From Nocardioides currus (GTDB taxonomy: Bacteria; Actinomycetota; Actinomycetes; Propionibacteriales; Nocardioidaceae), in NCBI RefSeq assembly GCF_003057875.1, contig NZ_PYXZ01000001.1, positions 372,001-436,000 of the forward strand: a stretch of 64,000 nt of DNA, in the 5' to 3' direction. Position 1 is the first letter of the stretch. Every line of letters begins with the position of its first letter. Made by a program: the position numbers and the translations under genes. A model generated the notes under the pieces. It ran no database searches, had not been told where the DNA came from, and saw only the letters and a program-made list of their open reading frames with translations. Below are positions 8,252-16,066 of this stretch, in pieces.

Positions 8252-8257
8252 AGCCTA
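8252..8257 (-). promoter_or_regulatory. -10 element for leaderless rsmA
   Basis: TAGGCT, six bases, ATG on the minus strand. Confidence 0.55.
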
Positions 8258-8282
8258 GAGGCCGCCCGCGCAATCAGCGTGA

Positions 8283-9449
<1,167 letters not shown>

Positions 9450-9582
9450 TCAGCGCGTCCGCGAGCAGCCGTGACCATCGGGGGTGTGATGGGGCGAGGT
9501 GCGAGCGGGGGACTCGCGGAGGGGCTCATACTCCACCTCCGGGCGCTGGCGAATCGTTCCCGATCCCGGCCAACATCACGAG

Positions 9583-9611
9583 ACGATAACGGGGTTCGGG
9601 GGTAGCACAAA
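9583..9611 (-). promoter_or_regulatory. Candidate rpfB promoter
   Basis: TTTGTG (9611-9606), 17-bp spacer, TATCGT (9588-9583) on the minus strand. It would leave an untranslated leader of about 160 bases before rpfB. Confidence 0.4.
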
Positions 9612-9647
9612 GTCGAACTCCACAATTCGTGGGAGGACGTGTCCGGC

Positions 9648-9674
9648 GTCACGACCCCGTCACGACCCCGTCAC
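9648..9674. promoter_or_regulatory. Three tandem GTCAC boxes at 11-bp spacing
   Basis: GTCAC occurs at 9648, 9659 and 9670 in an 11-bp repeat (GTCACGACCCC). This one-turn direct-repeat layout is what MtrA response regulators bind, and MtrA controls rpfB in M. tuberculosis. It sits about 40 bp upstream of the proposed rpfB -35. Assignment is inference. Confidence 0.4.
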
Positions 9675-9690
9675 GGCGCCGTTCGGGGTC

Positions 9691-10578
9691 TCACCAGGCC
9701 CCGCCGAAGGCCCTCTCGGTGTTGGCGTCGATGGCCGCGCAGAGGGTCTCGAGGTCGTCCTGGCGGACCTCCGCCATGGCGCGCACGGTGTGCGGCACGA
9801 GGTAGGACGCGTTGGGGCGTCCGCGGTACGGCGTGGGGGTGAGGTACGGCGCATCCGTCTCGACGAGCACGCGGTCGAGCGGCGTGACGGCCAGTGCGTT
9901 GCGCAGCCCGGCGGCGTTCTTGAACGTCACCGTGCCGGCGAAGCTCAGGTGCGCCCCGTGGTCGAGGCAGGCCCGGGCGAGGTCGACGTCGCCCGAGAAG
10001 CAGTGCATCACCCAGCGCTCGGGCGCCCCCTCCTCGAGCAGGATCCGCAGCACGTCGTCGTGCGCGTCCCGGTCGTGGATGACCAGCGTCTTGTCGAGCC
10101 GCTTGGCGAGGTCGATGTGCCGGCGGAAGCTCTCCTCCTGGACGGCCCGGCCGTCCTCCCCCGTCCGGAAGTGGTCGAGGCCGGTCTCCCCCACGGCCCG
10201 CACCTTGTCGTGGGCGCCGGCGAGGGCCTCGATCTCGGCCAGCGCGGCGTCGAGGTCCTCGACGCGGGGGGCCTCGTTGGGGTGCAGCGCGACGCCGGCG
10301 ACGAGCTCGGGGTGCTCCGCGGCCGCGGCCACGGCCCACCGCGCGCCGGGCAGGTCGCAGCCGATCTGCACGATCCGGGCGACGTTGACGGACGCTGCCC
10401 GGTCGATCGCGGCCCGCGTCTCCAGCCAGTCGCCGTCGGCGATGTCGAGGTGGCAGTGGTTGTCGACGACCGCCCCGGGCAGCGGCTCCGGGACCGGCGG
10501 GCGCTCGCGGTCGCGCCGGGCGCCGGACTTCTCCTCCGTCGCCGCCCGCGAGCGGGTGGGCTCACTGCTTGTGGACAT
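9691..10578 (-). CDS. tatD: TatD-family metal-dependent deoxyribonuclease
   Basis: A 295-residue TatD hydrolase (amidohydrolase TIM barrel). Metal ligands are visible: the VVDNHCHLD motif near residue 37, AVGETGLDHF with the bridging Glu, FRRHIDLAKRLDKTLVIHDRD, MHCFSGD and the final ETDAPYLTP Asp motif. TatD enzymes are 3'-5' exonucleases linked to DNA repair. A poorly conserved 35-residue charged N-terminal extension precedes the barrel, so the true start may be further in. The annotated ATG overlaps rsmI by 17 bp, showing an rsmI-tatD operon. Confidence 0.9.
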   Translation of the reverse strand: MSTSSEPTRSRAATEEKSGARRDRERPPVPEPLPGAVVDNHCHLDIADGDWLETRAAIDRAASVNVARIVQIGCDLPGARWAVAAAAEHPELVAGVALHPNEAPRVEDLDAALAEIEALAGAHDKVRAVGETGLDHFRTGEDGRAVQEESFRRHIDLAKRLDKTLVIHDRDAHDDVLRILLEEGAPERWVMHCFSGDVDLARACLDHGAHLSFAGTVTFKNAAGLRNALAVTPLDRVLVETDAPYLTPTPYRGRPNASYLVPHTVRAMAEVRQDDLETLCAAIDANTERAFGGAW

Positions 10579-11413
10579 GGTCGTAGACCTCTCGCTTGGG
10601 GACGCCGGCGCGCCGGGCGACGTCGGCGATCGCCTCCTTGCGGGTCGCGCCGGCCGCCTCCTCCTCCGCCACGGCGGCGCGCAGCGAGTCGGGGTCGGTG
10701 CCCACCTCCGCCTGGGCGGTCGCGCCCTCGACGACGATCGTCACCTCACCGCGCACCCCGTCGGCGGCCCACGCGACCAGGTCGGCGAGCGGCCCGCGGC
10801 GTACCTCCTCGTGGGTCTTGGTCAGCTCGCGGCACACCGCTCCCGCCCGGTCGCCGCCGAGCGCCTCCGCCATCGCGGCGAGCGCGGCCTCGGTGCGGTG
10901 CGGCGCCTCGAAGAAGACCATCGTGCGCTCCTCCCGGGCGAGGGCGGCCAGGCGCCGGCCCCGCTCCCCCGCCTTGCGCGGCAGGAAGCCCTCGAAGCAG
11001 AAGCGGTCGACGGGCAGGCCGGAGACGGCGAGGGCGGTGAGGACCGCGCTCGGACCAGGCACCGCGGTGACGTGGACGTCGTGCTCGACGGCCGCGACGA
11101 CGAGGCGGTAGCCCGGGTCGGACACGCTGGGCATGCCCGCATCGGTGACCAGCACGACCCGCTCGCCGGCCAGCAGGGCCTCGAGCAGGACGGGGGTGCG
11201 GGCCGACTCGTTGCCCTCGAAGTAGGACACCACGCGGCCGCGGAGGGTGATGCCCAGGTCGCTCGTCAGCCGCTTGAGCCGGCGGGTGTCCTCGGCGGCC
11301 ACGACGTCGGCGCCGCTCAGCTCGGCGGCGAGCCGCGGTGGCGCGTCGCCCGCCTGCCCGATGGGCGTCGCCGCGAGCACGAGCACTCCGGACGCGGGCG
11401 GGGTCGATGACAT
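10562..11413 (-). CDS. rsmI: 16S rRNA (cytidine1402-2'-O)-methyltransferase RsmI
   Basis: A 283-residue tetrapyrrole-methylase-fold enzyme that 2'-O-methylates C1402 in the decoding centre. Motifs: VLVLAATPIGQ(A)GD at the N-terminus, AAEDTRRLKRL, VLVTDAGMPSVSDPGYRLV (SAM-binding region), VPGPSAVLTALAVSGLP and FFEAPHRTEAAL. The C-terminal HTH-like tail KEAIADVARRAGVPKREVYD is standard. It is divergent from pmt, 38 bp away. CATGAT six bases before the ATG is a possible leaderless -10. Confidence 0.93.
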   Translation of the reverse strand: MSSTPPASGVLVLAATPIGQAGDAPPRLAAELSGADVVAAEDTRRLKRLTSDLGITLRGRVVSYFEGNESARTPVLLEALLAGERVVLVTDAGMPSVSDPGYRLVVAAVEHDVHVTAVPGPSAVLTALAVSGLPVDRFCFEGFLPRKAGERGRRLAALAREERTMVFFEAPHRTEAALAAMAEALGGDRAGAVCRELTKTHEEVRRGPLADLVAWAADGVRGEVTIVVEGATAQAEVGTDPDSLRAAVAEEEAAGATRKEAIADVARRAGVPKREVYDHVHKQ

Positions 11414-11438
11414 GTCCCGATCATGTCAGCCGACGATC

Positions 11439-11444
11439 TAGAGT
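11439..11444 (+). promoter_or_regulatory. -10 element for leaderless pmt
   Basis: TAGAGT, seven bases, GTG start of pmt; no Shine-Dalgarno. Confidence 0.5.
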
Positions 11445-11451
11445 CGGGCCC

Positions 11452-13071
11452 GTGACCTCCCCCGCCACCGTCAGCCTGTCGCGGTCCGCGGCCGGGAGCG
11501 AGGTCCCCACGGCGCAGGAGCGGGCGAAGCCGCGCTGGCGCACCGAGGACCCCGTCGTCGGGTGGACCGGCGCGCTCGCGCTGACCGCGCTGGCCTTCTT
11601 CCTGCGGTGGTGGAAGCTCGGCACGCCCCACCAGTTCAGCTTCGACGAGACGTACTACGCGAAGGACGCGTGGTCGATGCTCGGCAACGGCTACGTCCGC
11701 AAGTACGTCGAGGACGCCGACAAGACGATCCTCAACGGCCAGCCCAAGGGGCTGTGGCTCGACGAGCCGTCGATGGTGGTGCACCCCGAGGTCGGCAAGT
11801 GGATCATCGCGCTGGGCGAGAAGGCGTTCGGCATGGACCCCTTCGGCTGGCGCATCGCCGCCGCCGTGGTCGGGTCGCTGATGGTGCTGCTGATGTGCCG
11901 CTTCGTCCGCCGGGTCACCGGCTCGACCGCGCTGGGCCTGGTCGGCGGGCTCCTGCTGGCCGCGGACGGCCTGCAGCTCGTGCTCTCCCGGCTGGCCCTG
12001 CTCGACATCTTCCTCGCCTTCTTCATCCTGCTCGGGGTCCACTGTGTCGTCGCGGACCGACAGTGGTTCCGCGCACGCCTCGCGCGCGGTGCGACGCGGG
12101 CGCTGTTCCGGCCGTGGCTGATCGCGGCCGGGGTCGCGTTCGGGCTCGCGGTGGGCACCAAGTGGACGGCGCTCTTCCCGCTCGCCGCCTTCGGCGTGCT
12201 CCTGGCCGTGTGGAACCTCGGCGCCCGCCGCTCCTTCGGCGACCCGCGCGCGCTGCCGAAGGCCCTGTTGGTCGACGGCCCGGTCGCGTTCGCGAGCCTC
12301 GTGCTCGTCGCCCTGGTCGTCTACGTCACCAGCTGGACCGGCTGGATGATGCACGCGGGCGAGTACGAGCGGGTCCTGAGCAACACGCAGTACACGACCT
12401 ACGACGGCGGCAAGCAGTGGGCGACGGCCACGGAGCCGGACGCGACGGGCTTCGGCGAGGTCACCCAGTCGCTGCACTCGCTGTGGGACTACCACCAGGA
12501 CGTCTACGCCTTCCACTCCCACTTCCTCAACGACAGCAGCCACGTCTACGCCTCGCGACCCATCGGCTGGCTGGTGATGAGCCGTCCCGTCGGCGTCGAC
12601 GCGCAGCTCGACATCCAGCCCGGCCAGCAGGGCTGCGACGCCCCGACGGGCTCGACCTGCCTGCGCCAGGTGCTGCTGCTGGGCAACCCGCTGATCTGGT
12701 GGGCCGGCACGATCGCGCTCGCCTTCGCCCTCGTCCGGTGGCTGGGCGGTCGCGACTGGCGCTTCGGGGTCGCCATCATGGGCGTCGCCTCGACCTGGCT
12801 GCCGTGGCTGCTCTACGACGACCGGCCGATCTTCATCTTCTACATGATCGCGACGCTGCCGTTCCTGGTGCTCGGTCTCACGCTGGCCCTGGGCAGCATC
12901 ATCGGCTCGTCCAACGTGCCCACCCCGCGGCGGACGGCCGGAGTGGTGATCGCGGGGTCGTACGTCGTGATGACCGTCTTCGCCTTCGCGTGGTTCTGGC
13001 CCGTGTGGACCGACCAGCTGATCACCCACGAGGAGTGGATGCGGCGGATCTGGTTCACCCGCTGGATCTGA
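11452..13071 (+). CDS. pmt: Protein O-mannosyltransferase (GT39, PMT family)
   Basis: A 539-residue polytopic membrane enzyme that transfers mannose from polyprenol-phosphate-mannose to Ser/Thr of secreted proteins. The catalytic FDETYYAKDAW loop after the first membrane segment carries the Asp-Glu pair. About ten hydrophobic segments follow, with the PMT region DLWMLG-like DDRPIFIFYMIATLPF near the C-terminus. The GTG start at 11452 is preceded by a leaderless -10, preferred over upstream in-frame codons that run into rsmI on the other strand. Likely clients in this window are the Thr/Ser/Pro-rich tails of the LytR-CpsA-Psr proteins. The last 15 bases and stop codon are duplicated 221 bp downstream. 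Confidence 0.92.
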   Translation: MTSPATVSLSRSAAGSEVPTAQERAKPRWRTEDPVVGWTGALALTALAFFLRWWKLGTPHQFSFDETYYAKDAWSMLGNGYVRKYVEDADKTILNGQPKGLWLDEPSMVVHPEVGKWIIALGEKAFGMDPFGWRIAAAVVGSLMVLLMCRFVRRVTGSTALGLVGGLLLAADGLQLVLSRLALLDIFLAFFILLGVHCVVADRQWFRARLARGATRALFRPWLIAAGVAFGLAVGTKWTALFPLAAFGVLLAVWNLGARRSFGDPRALPKALLVDGPVAFASLVLVALVVYVTSWTGWMMHAGEYERVLSNTQYTTYDGGKQWATATEPDATGFGEVTQSLHSLWDYHQDVYAFHSHFLNDSSHVYASRPIGWLVMSRPVGVDAQLDIQPGQQGCDAPTGSTCLRQVLLLGNPLIWWAGTIALAFALVRWLGGRDWRFGVAIMGVASTWLPWLLYDDRPIFIFYMIATLPFLVLGLTLALGSIIGSSNVPTPRRTAGVVIAGSYVVMTVFAFAWFWPVWTDQLITHEEWMRRIWFTRWI

Positions 13072-13084
13072 GCCGGAAATGCCG
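13057..13084 (+). repeat. 28-bp direct repeat, copy 1 (pmt 3' end)
   Basis: Covers the last four sense codons and stop of pmt plus 13 bases. An exact copy is at 13278-13305. Two palindromic repeat units lie between them. Confidence 0.9.
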
Positions 13085-13105
13085 CGGCCCGGACCTGGCC
13101 CTGTG

Positions 13106-13155
13106 GCGGTGACCCAGCCACGTTCTCCGGCCGCGGAACGTGGTTGGCGCACCGC
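13106..13155. repeat. Palindromic intergenic repeat, unit 1
   Basis: Imperfect inverted repeat starting GCGGTGACCCAGCCACGTTC and ending GAACGTGGTTGGCGCACCGC around a ten-base loop. Same family as the units at 13190, 24311, 24383 and 38922. Confidence 0.8.
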
Positions 13156-13189
13156 TGGAGGCCGTGTCGCCGCGACTCGCCCAGCGCCT

Positions 13190-13237
13190 CGGTGGCCCAG
13201 CCACGTACTCCGGCCGCGGAATGTGGCTGACGCACCG
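13190..13237. repeat. Palindromic intergenic repeat, unit 2
   Basis: Second tandem unit, arms CGGTGGCCCAGCCAC and GTGGCTGACGCACCG, same centre CTCCGGCCGCGGAA as unit 1. The flanks CGCTGGAG and GTCGCCGCGAC are also shared with unit 1. Confidence 0.8.
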
Positions 13238-13277
13238 CTGGAGACGTGGTCGCCGCGACGTACGACGGACCCGCGAG

Positions 13278-13305
13278 ACCCGCTGGATCTGAGCCGGAAA
13301 TGCCG
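13278..13305 (+). repeat. 28-bp direct repeat, copy 2
   Basis: Exact copy of 13057-13084, including the pmt stop codon, now non-coding. It abuts the terminator hairpin that begins at 13305. Confidence 0.9.
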
Positions 13306-13332
13306 AACGGCCCGTCCGTGGACGGGCCGTTC
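13305..13332. terminator. Bidirectional terminator between pmt and tRNA-Ala
   Basis: GAACGGCCCGTC (13305-13316) and GACGGGCCGTTC (13321-13332) form a perfect 12-bp stem with a CGTG loop. It lies eight bases past the tRNA 3' end on the minus strand and can also end pmt transcription. Confidence 0.75.
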
Positions 13333-13339
13333 GTTGCCG

Positions 13340-13412
13340 TGGAGGTGAGGGGACTCGAACCCCTGGCCTTCTCGATGCGAACGAGACGCGCTACCAGCTG
13401 CGCCACACCCCC
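13340..13412 (-). tRNA. tRNA-Ala (anticodon CGC)
   Basis: A 73-nt cloverleaf on the minus strand: acceptor GGGGGTG/CACCTCC with the alanine identity pair G3-U70, D-arm GCGC/GCGC, anticodon stem TCTCG/CGAGA with loop TTCGCAT (anticodon CGC), and T-arm AGGGG-TTCGAGT-CCCCT. The CCA end is not encoded (CGG follows). Confidence 0.95.
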
Positions 13413-13476
13413 AGCGAGGGGAAAAGATACCAGCCGGGTTTCGACGCCGCCCAATCGAGTCGACGACGACCGCCAC

Positions 13477-13502
13477 GTCGGACGTCGGCCGGGACGTCCG
13501 AC
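13477..13502. terminator. Stem-loop downstream of glpR
   Basis: GTCGGACGTC (13477-13486) and GACGTCCGAC (13493-13502) form a perfect 10-bp stem with a six-base loop. It lies about 105 bases beyond the glpR stop on the minus strand and just before the tRNA, a likely terminator for glpR. Confidence 0.5.
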
Positions 13503-13557
13503 ACACAGGTCGTCGGGGCGGCCGCTGCGTCGGACGTCCCGCGCAGCGTCCGGCGAT

Positions 13558-13590
13558 GCGGTCGCGGAGCGGTCGCGGAGCGGTCGCGGG
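13558..13590. repeat. 11-bp tandem repeat, three units
   Basis: GCGGTCGCGGA repeated three times (last base of the third differs), in the non-coding stretch just past the glpR stop. Probably slippage. Confidence 0.75.
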
Positions 13591-13607
13591 GAGCTCGCAG
13601 GAGCGGG

Positions 13608-14465
13608 TCAGGAACCGAAGGCGCGACGCTCGGCGGCCTCGCGGGCGGTGCGCTCGGTGCGCTCGCTCTCCTCGGCCTCACGGGCCAGGGCGGAGTCGTC
13701 GTCGTTGCGGCCCGAGGACCACACGCCGGTGGAGTCGAGGTCGATCGTCTGGACCGTACGCCGCACGGCGGCCGGCTTCGAGACGTAGGTCGGCAGCGTG
13801 GTGGGCACCATGTCCCATGCGCCCTCCGCACGGGCCGGCGCCGCTACGTGCGGCTCCACGTGCGACTCTGCGACCGGCTCGGCGGCGGGCGCCTCGGCCT
13901 CGACGTCCGCGACCAGCGGGGAGTCGGTGGTCTCGGGCAGCCCGTCGTCGACGGGTACGGCGCTGGGCGCGGGAGCGGTGCCCTGCGCGGCGGCGGTGAC
14001 CGGGCGGGCGGCGGCACGCTCGCCCTTGACCATCACGCGGCAGGCGACCAGCCACGCGACGAGGAGGCCGGCCGGGACCGACACCCAGGGCCAGGTGACG
14101 ACGTGGGCGACGGCCAGCCCGACGACGATCGCGTTGACGAGCAGGATCGCGCCGAGGACGTTGCGCCGACGACGGGTGGCCTGGCGGGCGGCGGCGCGGC
14201 GAGCGGCGTACGACGGCTGGGTCACGGGGGCGCTGGAGGCCTTGGTCTCGACCGTGGCGGCCGAGGGCTGGCGTCCGGGAGTGACGACGAGGCGCGCGTC
14301 GCGGCGGCTGACGGGCTCGCGGCGGGCCAGCACGCGCATGGTCTGCGAGAAGCGGTCGACCGAGCGGCTGCGGACGACCTCGTCGTGGTGCTTGAGGGCC
14401 TTGGGGATGAGGTAGACGGCCCAGGCCACCGCCAGGGCCACGAAGATCAGCGCGCTCAGGTCCAC
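13608..14465 (-). CDS. glpR: Membrane protein GlpR-like (receptor of the MoeA-like protein Glp)
   Basis: A 285-residue protein: one N-terminal helix (residues 4-21), a positively charged cytoplasmic stretch (RRAAARQATRRRR), a pair of helices (about 104-140), then a long Ala/Pro/Glu-rich cytoplasmic tail ending in a charged helix. Position matches the Rv0996/GlpR gene, which in corynebacteria lies with glp and encodes the membrane partner of the gephyrin-like Glp protein that binds FtsZ. The function is inferred from synteny and topology. The GTG start follows TAACCT plus six bases, so it has its own leaderless promoter apart from rimJ. Confidence 0.65.
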   Translation of the reverse strand: MDLSALIFVALAVAWAVYLIPKALKHHDEVVRSRSVDRFSQTMRVLARREPVSRRDARLVVTPGRQPSAATVETKASSAPVTQPSYAARRAAARQATRRRRNVLGAILLVNAIVVGLAVAHVVTWPWVSVPAGLLVAWLVACRVMVKGERAAARPVTAAAQGTAPAPSAVPVDDGLPETTDSPLVADVEAEAPAAEPVAESHVEPHVAAPARAEGAWDMVPTTLPTYVSKPAAVRRTVQTIDLDSTGVWSSGRNDDDSALAREAEESERTERTAREAAERRAFGS

Positions 14466-14471
14466 GCCCCG

Positions 14472-14477
14472 AGGTTA
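14472..14477 (-). promoter_or_regulatory. -10 element for leaderless glpR
   Basis: TAACCT, six bases, GTG on the minus strand. Confidence 0.55.
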
Positions 14478-14528
14478 GGTTCGCGGAGCGCTCGTGGGAC
14501 GGATGTCAAGGGTGTGTCGGAAAAGAAC

Positions 14529-15131
14529 TCATGTGACTCGTGGGATTCGGGCCAGCAGCCCGTCCGGGCACTCCTCCGCGGTGACCGCGAAGACGCGGTG
14601 GTCGCGCCACTGCCCGTTGATGTGCAGGTAGCGCGGCGCGAACCCGACCTCGTGCAGCCCGAGCTTCTCGACCACGCGCAGCGAGTTGCTGTTCTCGGGG
14701 CGGATCGAGATCTCGATCCGGTGCAGGCCGGCGGTGGTGAAGCAGTGGTCGACGGTCAGCGCTACCGAGGCCGGCATGATGCCGCGCCCGGCGACGGCGC
14801 GGTCGAGCCAGTAGCCGACGGAGGCGAACTGCGCCGACCCGCGGACGATGTTGTTGACGGTCACCTGGCCGGCGAACCGGCCGTCGACGTCGATCGCGAA
14901 CGGCATCGCCTGGCCCTGGCGAGCCAGTCCCCGCAGGCGGCGTACGACCTGGAGGTAGCTGCCCGCCGGGTCCTGCTCACCGGGCGGCAGCGTGGCCTCC
15001 CACTGCGTGAGCCAGTCGCGGTTGCGGGTGCGGACCTCACGCCAGGCGTCGGCATCCGCGACCTCGAGCGGCCTCAGCACGATCGGGCCGTGCGTCAGGC
15101 GCGCGGGCCACCCCCGCACCGGCCGGATCAA
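14529..15131 (-). CDS. rimJ: GNAT acetyltransferase, RimJ family
   Basis: A 200-residue GNAT protein of the ribosomal-protein N-terminal acetyltransferase type. Features are IVLRPLEVADADAWREVR at the N-terminus, the VGYWLDRAVAGRGIMPASVAL acetyl-CoA loop, and RIEISIRPENSNSLRVVEKL with HINGQWRDHRVFAV at the end, all RimJ hallmarks. The start is unusual: TTG at 15131 overlaps the mogA stop as TTGA, implying coupled translation; GTG at 15119 is the alternative. Its conserved position next to glp and glpR in actinobacteria suggests a shared role, but the acetylated substrate is unknown. Confidence 0.85.
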   Translation of the reverse strand: MIRPVRGWPARLTHGPIVLRPLEVADADAWREVRTRNRDWLTQWEATLPPGEQDPAGSYLQVVRRLRGLARQGQAMPFAIDVDGRFAGQVTVNNIVRGSAQFASVGYWLDRAVAGRGIMPASVALTVDHCFTTAGLHRIEISIRPENSNSLRVVEKLGLHEVGFAPRYLHINGQWRDHRVFAVTAEECPDGLLARIPRVT

Positions 15132-15598
15132 TGGTCGCTGCCCACGACCTGCTCGACGGCGTGGCGCAGCACCGGCGCGAGCACGGCGAGGCCGTCCTTC
15201 ACGCCGCCGCGCGAGCCGGGCAGGTTGACGACCAGGCAGGAGCCGACCACCCCGGCGACACCGCGCGAGAGCATGGCGGTGGGCACCTGCTGGGCGATGC
15301 CGTGGGCGCGGATCGCCTCGGCGATGCCCGGCACCTCCGCGTCGAGCAGCGGCCGGGTGACGTCGGGGGTGCGGTCGGTCGGCGTCAGGCCGGTGCCGCC
15401 GGTGGTCAGAACGACCCGCGCGCCGTCGGCCACCGCGGCGGAGATCGCCTCGCCGACCGGCTCGCCGTCGGGGACGACGACCGGGTCACCGCAGTCGAAC
15501 CCCTGCTCGCCCAGCCACGCCACGATCAGCGGGCCGGTCTCGTCGGCGTAGACGCCGGCGGCGGCCCGGTTGGAGGCCACGACGACGCTCGCCTTCAC
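15128..15598 (-). CDS. mogA: Molybdopterin adenylyltransferase, MogA/MoaB family
   Basis: A 156-residue protein of the MogA/MoaB family, which adenylylates molybdopterin before molybdate insertion. It carries the signature LTTGGTGLTPTDRTPDVTRP and the SRGVAGVVGSCLVVNLPGS loop. The GTG start overlaps the moaC stop as GTGA. Together with moaC and moeA/glp it forms the molybdenum cofactor part of this operon. Confidence 0.9.
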   Translation of the reverse strand: MKASVVVASNRAAAGVYADETGPLIVAWLGEQGFDCGDPVVVPDGEPVGEAISAAVADGARVVLTTGGTGLTPTDRTPDVTRPLLDAEVPGIAEAIRAHGIAQQVPTAMLSRGVAGVVGSCLVVNLPGSRGGVKDGLAVLAPVLRHAVEQVVGSDH

Positions 15599-16065
15599 GG
15601 TCGGGCCCAGTCGCCGGACCTGCCGCCGGTCTTGGTCTCGACCCGCACGTCGGTGATGACCGCGGCCTTGTCGACCGCCTTGACCATGTCGATGACGGTC
15701 AGGCCGGCGACGGCGACCGCGGTGAGGGCCTCCATCTCGACGCCCGTGCGGTCGGTCGTCGCGACGGTGGCGACGACGTCGACCGACTCGTCGGTGACGG
15801 TGAGGTCGACGGTGACCGAGGACAGCGCCAGCGGGTGGCACAGCGGGATCAGGGACGGGGTCTGCTTCGCGCCCATGATCCCCGCGAGCCGGGCCACGGC
15901 GAGGGTGTCGCCCTTCGGCACCCCTGCGCCCCTGAGCAGCTCGATGACCGCGGGCGAGACGAGGACGCGGCCCGACGCGGACGCCGTACGCGCCGTCACG
16001 GCCTTGCTGGAGACGTCGACCATCCGGGCCGCGCCTGCGTCGTCGATGTGGGAGAAGGTCGACAT
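15595..16065 (-). CDS. moaC: Cyclic pyranopterin monophosphate synthase MoaC
   Basis: A 156-residue enzyme that converts 3',8-cyclo-GTP to cyclic pyranopterin monophosphate, the first committed molybdopterin precursor. Clear motifs: HIDDAGAARMVDVSSKAVTAR at the start, AGIMGAKQTPSLIPLCHPL (active-site loop with the conserved Lys and His), GVEMEALTAVAVAGLTVIDM and the final KTGGRSG. The ATG is one base after the upstream stop codon. MoaA is not in this window. Confidence 0.95.
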   Translation of the reverse strand: MSTFSHIDDAGAARMVDVSSKAVTARTASASGRVLVSPAVIELLRGAGVPKGDTLAVARLAGIMGAKQTPSLIPLCHPLALSSVTVDLTVTDESVDVVATVATTDRTGVEMEALTAVAVAGLTVIDMVKAVDKAAVITDVRVETKTGGRSGDWARP

Positions 16066-16066
16066 G

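Noticed and set aside
13057..13305. CRISPR array or attachment site
   Set aside because: Only two direct repeats, no regular spacers, and no cas, integrase or phage gene nearby. The tRNA next to it is intact and not duplicated.
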